From Ficedula albicollis (taxonomy: Eukaryota > Chordata > Aves > Passeriformes > Muscicapidae), in contig NC_021677.1 in the NCBI RefSeq assembly GCF_000247815.1, positions 59,092,911 to 59,156,910 of the forward strand: 64,000 nucleotides of DNA, in the 5' to 3' direction. The notes under the pieces are model-generated. The model searched no databases, was not told the origin of the DNA, and was given only the letters and a program-made list of their open reading frames with translations. This document shows, piece after piece, positions 56,648 through 64,000 of this stretch. Made by a program: the position numbers and the translations under genes. Position 1 is the stretch's first letter. Every line of letters starts with the position of its first letter.

Positions 56648-57625
56648 CCTGAAGCCTGGTGGAGTTTCCAGTGAGTGCAGTGACCAGGACATCATCCTGT
56701 GATGTGCTGCTGCAAGTTCAGCGAGATCTGGAGAAGGGCTCATGTATTTCCTCCCCATCCCCCTTGAGCCCAATGTTTGTGGTGTTGTAACACCTCAGAC
56801 TTGGCCTTCAGAGCTGTTTTTCAGAGGCAGAGCATCACTGCAGCTGTGATGGCCTGGGGACACGCGAGGCACAACTGGTAAGGAGGGATAACAACTTCTA
56901 ATGGACCAGCTAATATTGGTAGGGAAAACAGACAGCTCCCGGGCACAAGCGCTCCCTCATGTCTCCTCCTGTTTGCCAGGGGCCGTCTCCAGCATTGTGG
57001 ACATTCAGAATGAGGATTTGCATCTCCAGGGCACAAAGTTCCTGCTGACCAGGATAAAGGATCAGCTCCTCAAGCTCAGCACAGGCAGAGGGTGATTGTT
57101 ACAAGTGAGAAATTCTGTAGTTCTCTTTGCATCCCTCCTGAAGCCTGGTGGAGTTTCCAGTGAGTGCAGTGACCAGGACATCATCCTGTGATGTGCTGCT
57201 GCAAGTTCAGCGAGATCTGGAGAAGGGCTCATGTATTCCCTCCCCATCCCCCTTGAGCCCAATCTTTGTGGTGTTGTAACACCTCAGACTTGGCCTTCAG
57301 AGCTGTTTTTCAGAGGCAGAGCATCACTGCAGCTGTGATGGCCTGGGGACACGCGAGGCACAACTGGTAAGGAGGGATAACAACTTCTAATGGACCAGCT
57401 AATATTGGTAGGGAAAACAGACAGCTCCCGGGCACAAGCGCTCCCTCATGTCTCCTCCTGTTTGCCAGGGGCCGTCTCCAGCATTGTGGACATTCAGAAT
57501 GAGGATTTGCATCTCCAGGGCACAAAGTTCCTGCTGACCAGGATAAAGGATCAGCTCCTCAAGCTCAGCACAGGCAGAGGGTGATTGTTACAAGTGAGAA
57601 ATTCTATAGTTCTCTTTGCATCCCT
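56648..57625. repeat. two-copy tandem duplication, 489-base unit
   Basis: Copies at 56648-57136 and 57137-57625, starting CCTGAAGCCTGGTGGAG. Only about three differences were seen (TATTTCC/TATTCCC, AATGTTTG/AATCTTTG, CTGTAG/CTATAG). Each copy holds splice-like signals: TTTTTCAG, then 53 bases to CAACTG|GTAAGG, and about 100 bases later ..CTCCTGTTTGCCAG before an open stretch reading AVSSIVDIQNEDLHLQ.. that ends in TGA. The two segments do not join in one long open frame, so coding is doubtful. Real recent duplication and uncollapsed haplotypes are both possible. Confidence 0.9.
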
Positions 57626-60600
57626 GGGTAGAAACCTTATCTTTTCTTTTTTTTTTCTCCACATGATTTCCCAAATTTCCCAAACACTAATCAGGTTCAG
57701 ATGGCTTTTGGGAGCATGCTACAAGCTGCCTCTTTTCCCCTGTTTTGCTAAAGTAAAGGAAAGGAGAGGGGTTTTAACAATCTTTAGGCTTTTACTAATT
57801 CTTGTAGGTGAGGTGTGCAGGAACTGTATTTTCCCTAACCCCACAAGTGTGTCATCCTGGAGGACTGAAGAAAATTATTATAGAAGAGGGGAAGGTCTAG
57901 CAAAACAGTAAAAACAGCAGCATTATATAAAGAAGCCAGCTGAGTGTTGGCATTGTGTGTAGTCTGATGTATCCTTGAAGAAGGTTATAAATACATGTTT
58001 ATGAATGTTCCAGCATTAGTGCCTGCTGAATGAGAGACATGAATAAGGAGAAGATCAAGCCAGGAGATGGTTGCACTCAAGGACATGGTTTTCATACATG
58101 AGACATCTGCAGAGAAGGAGAGAGAGAGGAAAAAAGTCCTTACTACAAGATTTTTGGCTGCATGCAACCACAGGCAACCTCCAGGGAAAGCTCTGTGGAG
58201 CCACCCGGGTGATCCAGTCATGGAATGGGAAGAGGCTTTTAAACAGCCTGCCCTGTGGATGGAAACACTCCATGGCACACCCTGGGTGCTCCCTGATTCC
58301 AGCAGTGCCAGGGGGGCCCCTCTGACCCCTCCTGTGCTGCTTCTCTTGCCTTGGCCCTGCCAAGGGGCTGCCCATGCCACCAGCAGGTCCCCTGCCCCAC
58401 CTGGACCCTCTGTCTCCTCTCTCCCTCTCTCCTTGTAGGAGGGAAATCATCTGCTGGAGCTTGGCATTTTGCTGTCTTTTTTTCCCAGAGGTGGGTGGAG
58501 ATGGGAAAATAGAAGTAATTTGATTTTTGATGCTCTTTCACCTTTTTGTCTACTTTATAACCTCAATCTGCAGAAGAGGAGTTCCTGTAGGAGGAAACCA
58601 GGGTGATTGTGATGTCCAGTACCAGCACTGTATCAAGGGGAGATAGTTTGTCCTGTAATGCAGGGAGATTTTATTAGGAAAATTCTCAATGTCACTACTA
58701 GAGGCCAGTGTTTTCCTCCCTGCACAGGCAGTGACTCAGCTGGTCTCATGCATGTGGAAGATCAGGGGCTCAAAAGGGATTTGGTTTAGCATGACCTGCT
58801 GTTTCAGCTGGTACCCATGGCTTCCACAAGCTCACAACTTATCAAAGCACGTGCCTGCAACTGAGCAGGGAATTCACGTCTCGTGTGTCACTGCATTGCT
58901 GGTTTGCAGATGGGGGATGCTGCTGAGGCAGTGTGGGTTTGGGTGAAGATTTATTACAGGACAAATGCTGAACACATGAAAAAAAATGGGGAGATGAGGT
59001 TTTCAGTGCATTACTTGTGAATGGAGCCGCTGACAGCCAAACACTTGAGCAGATGTAATGATCCATTTCATTTCTTGTTGAGCCAAACAGAGGGAGTTCA
59101 CCTGCTTTGAGTGGCTCTGCCCTACATACCCCCCCTTACTGCACTTATTTTAGTGGTATTTTTAGTATAGACTACCATCTTTATGTCTTAAAACATGGAA
59201 GTTTCAGCCAGTGAATTTGAGATTTGAGATTTGCATTAGCATTCCCACTCATGCTGCATTTGGAGGGTGGATTCCATGCCCAACAGCAAGAACTGGGCTC
59301 TGGGCTGGTCCAAGCCCCCCAAAGTCATTCTGCCTTCTGCACTTACCAGGAGAAGCCTGAAATGACTGACTACAAATCTCACACTTTCCCCCCCAACAAT
59401 TACAGAGCACAGGTGTTTCAAAGCTAAAATCTGGAAACTAAAAAAGCATCTTAGATCCTTTACCCCCCTCCCCTTTATTAAGTGGTGTTGAGGATTACCA
59501 CATGTGGTGATGTAATAATTTCCCTCAGCCTGAGCTGTTTAGCAAATAATTAGTCAGGGATTTGAGGGGAAAATATGTCTGAAATGGTTGAATATTTGCT
59601 TACTGGTCCACAAATGTGCCCTATTTTGTTGTAGCTGCTCTTCTAAATGCCTAAAAAAGAAATTTTTTAAAAATTGGAAAAATCCATTACAAAATTTTTT
59701 TGCTTTCATTTAATGTATCTTTATTAAGTGGTCACGGGTAGGGAGGATATGGAAAGCTAACAGCAGGGAGAACATCACTGCTAGTGCCAACAGGTTGTGC
59801 AGAGCCTCTTCCACCCAGCCAAAGGTGATTCAGGTACTTCTCTTTCTCAAAATGCTGTTTTCCTCACTGTGTCTCTCAGACAAAACACTCCTGTAACCCC
59901 CAGCGTGGCTCTAAAATTGCTCAGAGCTGAGGAGTGTGAGATCTGCTTCATTCAGTGCCCAAGATCAAAGCCATCCAGGTTGTTAACACCATCCTCTGAG
60001 CCATGCAGCATCCTGCTGAGTCAGCCAGAGCCTTTCAAAGCTGCTGGTTCCTAACAAGCTCTGTAAAACCTTTGACAGCTTCGAGCTCTGTGGGTGAATT
60101 GTGCAATGTGGGGGCTCGTTCGCTTACTGCTGTCTCCCACCAACACCCTTACACCAAGGAGAGGAAAAGTCACTGAGCTTGCTTGGCTCAGGGGGGAAAC
60201 TGAGCTGAAAATAGAGGATGTGCCCTGTTACAGGTATCTACAGGCACAGCTTTCAAAGCATAACTGTGGTTTTTTTCAGCCCTGTATGTGCTTTGTTGAG
60301 ATGCTCCTTCTCCTTTGGAAGATACCACTGCTTTTTCCTCCAATCCCTCTCCTTTCTCTGTGCTAAAAAGGGCTGTAGAACATCTTTGTCCCTAATAAAA
60401 TCCCACTGAAGGAGTGTTTCCAACTTTATGGGCTTCCCTTCTTATTTCTGCCTTCAGACACCAGCTCCCAGCAGTGCGACGAGTGGGTGCTAATTATGGA
60501 GAGCCACATTCACAACAGAGCCTTGCTGCTGGTGAATACAGAGAAATTGCTCATTAGAGCAGCATGGTATTTAGTCAGATTGGCTTCCCTAGATATTAAC

Positions 60601-60678
60601 ATTCTGGCATTAATGCAGACTGGCAGCGTGATGCTTGAATAAAACCATCTCAGGACAAGATGTGCAGAAGGGCTTGTG
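57626..60678. other. non-coding stretch, nothing recognised
   Basis: Unique sequence with no repeat family or exon I can support. Confidence 0.3.
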
Positions 60679-60869
60679 GCATGTTTGTCCCACCTGTGGG
60701 GTTTGCAGGGTATTTCTGCTGGGGGCTCCCTCTTGCTGCTGTGGGGGAAAAAAAAACCACCCTTGGACTCCAAGGCATGTTTGTCCCACCTGTGGGGTTT
60801 GCAGGCTGTTTCTGCTGGGGGCTCCCACTTGCTGCTTTGGGGGAAAAAAAAACCACCCTTGGACTCCAG
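60679..60869. repeat. two-copy tandem duplication, 96-base unit
   Basis: GCATGTTTGTCCCACCTGTG starts at 60679 and 60775. About four substitutions separate the copies, for example GGGTATTTC/GGCTGTTTC and CCCTCTTGC/CCCACTTGC. Open frames through it on both strands repeat a 32-residue block because 96 is divisible by three. Confidence 0.9.
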
Positions 60870-61256
60870 TAACTCACACAACACAAATTTCTTGGTGTTT
60901 TTTTCTTACCTCACAGGCCATGGTGCATCACACATGTGATTTATTTTGCTGTGCTTGATTCTCTTTGTGGATTCCCAGCTTTTCACGGCGCTGCTTGGTG
61001 TGACAGTGCTGTGTCCATGTGCAGGTGGCAGGGCTCTCTGCCTGATGGCTCTCTGTGCACAGCACAGTGTGTGTGACACTGAGGCCACCCTGGAAAATGT
61101 ATTTGTACCTGTTGTACAGAGTAACTTCGTGAAGGAGGCTCAAAGCTGGTTTGAACACAAAAAGATTCTGGTGCCTTGTTTTAATGCAGGGAGGCTTTAG
61201 CATGAAGATTTTCTTGCTGTTTTATAGACAGCAAGAAGAAAAGCTGAGGGTATTAG
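60870..61256. other. non-coding stretch, nothing recognised
   Basis: Unique sequence up to the left LTR. Confidence 0.3.
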
Positions 61257-61757
61257 TGGCTACTTTCCTTTTTCCTTTGCCTTCGGTTAGAGTTGGGATT
61301 GAAGCACAAGAGACAGATTTTCGTGTTTGGACTCAGTTTTTTATTAATTCTTATCTATAGAACAGTGAGAGCTACAGCACTTCTAGCTTACAAGCTAAAA
61401 AGGACAAAATGGAGCTGCATTTTGCTCACTACAAGGTCTTTTAAAACCTAATTATCCAATTAAAAACTAACATTTATATTATTTATACTTTTGACTCAAT
61501 GACCAAACGCCTGTGACCCACACTGTGGTACTTTCTATCTAACCAAAAACTACTACCTAAAATCAAGAAGAAGAAGGAACAAGAAGGAAGAAAAAGACAA
61601 TGCCCAAGAACATCTCTTCTATTTAACTAGACACCCGTGACTTTAACTCCATCACTCAAATCTGGAAGTTTTCTCCAAGGCCTCAAGTCAAAAGCAGTGT
61701 TCTGCAGGGGGTCAGTGCCCAGAAAGTTCAAAACTCCCAGGCTTCAGGGTTCCAACA
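61257..61757 (-). mobile_element. solo LTR of an endogenous retrovirus, minus strand
   Basis: On the minus strand it begins TGTTGGAACCCTGAAGCC and has 'CACTGACCCCCTGCAGAACACTGC', then 'GGAGTTAAAGTCACGGGTG', and an AATAAA signal (61340-61345 on the plus strand) in the expected R region. The same landmarks occur in the same order in the right LTR (61917-62496), which proves homology. The far end is diverged and only approximate. No gag, pol or env sequence is present. Family name not assigned; class II/III avian ERV style is a guess. Confidence 0.6.
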
Positions 61758-61916
61758 GGTTGTGTGTGCTGCAAGCAGAGGTGCCTTTTCCTTGGCATGG
61801 CTCCTCGTTCCCCCTCTGCAGCATCAGGACAGCTCCAGCTTGGCTTCTCAGCTGGCTTTGCAGAGCTGCCCACACCTCCAGAGCTGTGTGGGGAGAGCCA
61901 GGGCTCTGCTGCTGCA

Positions 61917-62496
61917 TGTTGGACCCCACAAACCTGGGTTCTTGAGCTTTCTGTGCTTTCTGGCACTGACCCCCTGGAGAACACTGCTTTTAACCCAAGG
62001 CCTTGGAGAAGGCTTCCAAATTTGAGTGATGGAGTTAAAGTCATGGGTGTGTAGTTAAATAAAAGTGTGTGCTTTCACTTGTTAAAGGGTTTTAAATTGA
62101 GGTTTTTGTAGCATAGTAATGGGTGTGGGACAAGATGGAGGATTTTGGGTGGGTCTTTTTCGGTGTTCATCTTCCTTCTTCTTCATGGTTTCAGGTTGTA
62201 GTTTCTGATTGGACAGTCAGTGTCACACTGAGAGTCATGAGAATTTAGTTATTGGGTTAAAAGGATAAGTGATATAGGTGTTAATTCTCTGTTGGACTGT
62301 TTAAATTTAAGAGACCTTGTAGCATCTGCATCTTCCTCCATTTTCCTTGGTGCTAGCAGGTAGCTAGAAGTGCTGCTGGATGCTCTGTACTCTATGATAA
62401 GATTTAATAAACAACCAAGCCTGAACATGAGAAAATGCATCTCCGTCGTGTGTTTGTTACTCCTGGCTCTGAGTGAAGACAGAAGAGACTGAGACA
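61917..62496 (+). mobile_element. solo LTR of an endogenous retrovirus, plus strand
   Basis: About 580 bases from TGTTGGACCCCACAAACC to ..GAAGAGACTGAGACA, so it has the usual TG..CA ends. AATAAA at 62406-62411 is followed by ACAACCAAGCCTGAACATGAG and a 'CTCCGTCGTGTGTTTGTTAC' U5-like stretch. It shares its order of motifs with the inverted copy at 61257-61757, and their U3 ends face each other across 159 bases. No internal viral genes; no matching target duplication could be seen by eye. Confidence 0.65.
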
Positions 62497-63670
62497 AACC
62501 ACTAATTGGGTGGTGCACACTCCCAGTGCTGGTCTGTGCAGCTGGGTGAGCTGGAGCTGCTGCTGGAGCCAAAGCCACAGGGAATTCCTCCATCCCACGT
62601 CCTGCCCTGTCCCACCTCCATGCTCACAGCAGCAGGGGCTGCTCCAGAGGGCTAATGCCAGAGCTATAAACACACACACAGGGGACAGAGCTGCTCAGCA
62701 GCCAGCAGAGCTCCTCCAGCCACACACACGCCAGAATTTCCTCTCCTACAGCCCCCTGGTCTCCACTTTGACTTGAACAGCAGCATTTGCTAATTAGCTC
62801 TGCTTCATCTAATTAGCACCCAAACAGGAGTGCCTCCCTCAGCTGCCTCTGTGCTTGCAAAGAGCTGAGGATTTATGTTGGGGAGGGATTTTTTGGAGGG
62901 TTTGTATGGTGTGTCCTCAGCTCTGTGCACTGGGGAGGTGTGTGAGTGTGTCCCTGCACTGGTGTTACCCTGCTGGTCCCTGCAGGATGTACCTGAACTA
63001 AATTCTCCCTCAGCTACCAACCTGTTTCTTGCCTGTGAGTTTCCTGTGTGGGATTTTTTTCCTTCTTTTTTATAATGGTCATGGTATTTTGCCTGTAGTT
63101 TGCCTTGGGAAATAGAGTGTGTCCTACATCTGTATCTATTTTAAGACTCAGCTCTATTGCCTGCTACCAGCTGGGGACGTGGCTGGAAGGAGTAGTGGCT
63201 TCATGTTATAAGGGGAAATACTGGATATTTCTAGGAGCCTGGAACTGTGAAATATGTTTCTAGCTCGGGATATTATGCTCTTAGGGATAGTACTCATTTC
63301 ACTGGCTTTAGTGTTTTAAAAACTGGCTTTCTGGCTTATCTCAATGGAATAATATCCATTTACAGATGCTGAAGAGTAAGACACACCCATAAAGCAAATT
63401 GTTTTGTTTGTATGTAATAACAATAATATTTGTATTTAATTAAGAATAATATTATTTTCCTTTGTATTAGTCCTGCTCTGACATGTTTGGTTTTAGGGAA
63501 GTCAGTAGAGATTTTGTTATGGAAACCTTTTAATTTTTGTGGTCTGCCCAGACTAAAGTATCTGGGGGTTGCATCAATTTCTCCCAAAATTAAAACAGAC
63601 AGACAGAACCTCTGTTTGTCAGAAAAGCACGAGAATGTTTCCACACAGCTGAAATCCAAAGATTTGGAAG
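62497..63670. other. non-coding stretch, nothing recognised
   Basis: Unique sequence with a (CA)n-like patch at about 62670-62682. Confidence 0.3.
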
Positions 63671-63721
63671 CCTTTCTTAATGTTTCACATTAAGAAAGGT
63701 GCCTTTCTTAATGTTTCACAT
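63671..63721. repeat. perfect hairpin with a partial direct repeat
   Basis: CCTTTCTTAATGT, the loop TTC, then ACATTAAGAAAGG forms a perfect 13-base-pair stem (63671-63699). The 20-base segment CCTTTCTTAATGTTTCACAT then recurs at 63702-63721. Confidence 0.9.
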
Positions 63722-64000
63722 CTTATGTTTATGCCTGTGGAGGTCTCCTAGTCACAACTCTCCAGCTCAAACATTGATCATTTTCATCCTGGCTGCTTTG
63801 TTGTGTCCCACGTGTGTTTTATTCAGTGAGTTGAATTAGCATGGTTTTAGCTAAATCCCATTGTGGGTAATCATGTGGCTCAGAGCCATTTCCACGTGGG
63901 AGTCCAGGGCTCTGACTGCATCCTCTGTGTGCATTGGCCCCATCCGGGGAGGTTTGACCCCCTCAGAAACCCCTGGGTGCTCTCCTGCCACAGCTCTGGG
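63722..64000. other. non-coding end of window
   Basis: Unique sequence; nothing recognised. Confidence 0.3.

Overview
This is a stretch of vertebrate nuclear DNA, almost certainly from a bird. The best evidence is at least ten pieces of CR1-type LINE: short, 5'-truncated, and ending where intact in octamer-like 'ATTCTRTGATTCTGTGA' tails. There are also a few retroviral solo LTRs, and nothing that looks like mammalian Alu or L1. A songbird is plausible from the LTR style, but that is inference. There are no prokaryotic genes, operons or CRISPR arrays.

Little of the window codes for protein. At the left edge on the minus strand is the 3' end of one gene ('gene A'). Its terminal coding exon (386-637) has a good splice acceptor, an 83-codon open frame, a stop, and an AATAAA signal about 230 bases further on. 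A phase-matched candidate exon lies at 2587-2700, and a weaker one at 8074-8152. Near 16-18.5 kb is a CpG-rich island. It carries a probable first coding exon of a plus-strand gene ('gene B', 18309-18477) that ends in a GTAAAA donor. If gene A also starts at this island the two genes would be divergent neighbours, but no first exon of gene A was found. I could not name either gene. The rest reads as introns and intergenic DNA.

The window is dominated by repeats. Seven uninterrupted poly-C runs total 4,142 bases: 976, 825, 1666, 179, 179, 167 and 150. All are C on the same strand, and most sit inside or between copies of another repeat. They are more likely sequencing or assembly artefacts at difficult repeats than real homopolymers, and they create the huge poly-Pro and poly-Gly reading frames. 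Two very long pure microsatellites follow: about 132 copies of TTTTG at 37.6-38.2 kb and about 180 copies of ATACAT at 47.5-48.6 kb. An 86-base minisatellite surrounds the largest poly-C run, and a 10-base minisatellite lies at 44.4-44.9 kb.

Other structure includes several nearly identical two-copy tandem duplications (units of 38, 63, 74, 83, 93, 96 and 489 bases), two related LTRs facing each other at 61.3-62.5 kb, and a perfect hairpin with a partial repeat at 63.67 kb that looks like a template-switch scar. I found no convincing new biological system. The most useful leads are the poly-C pattern, the unidentified gene A and gene B exons, the 489-base duplication and the inverted LTR pair.
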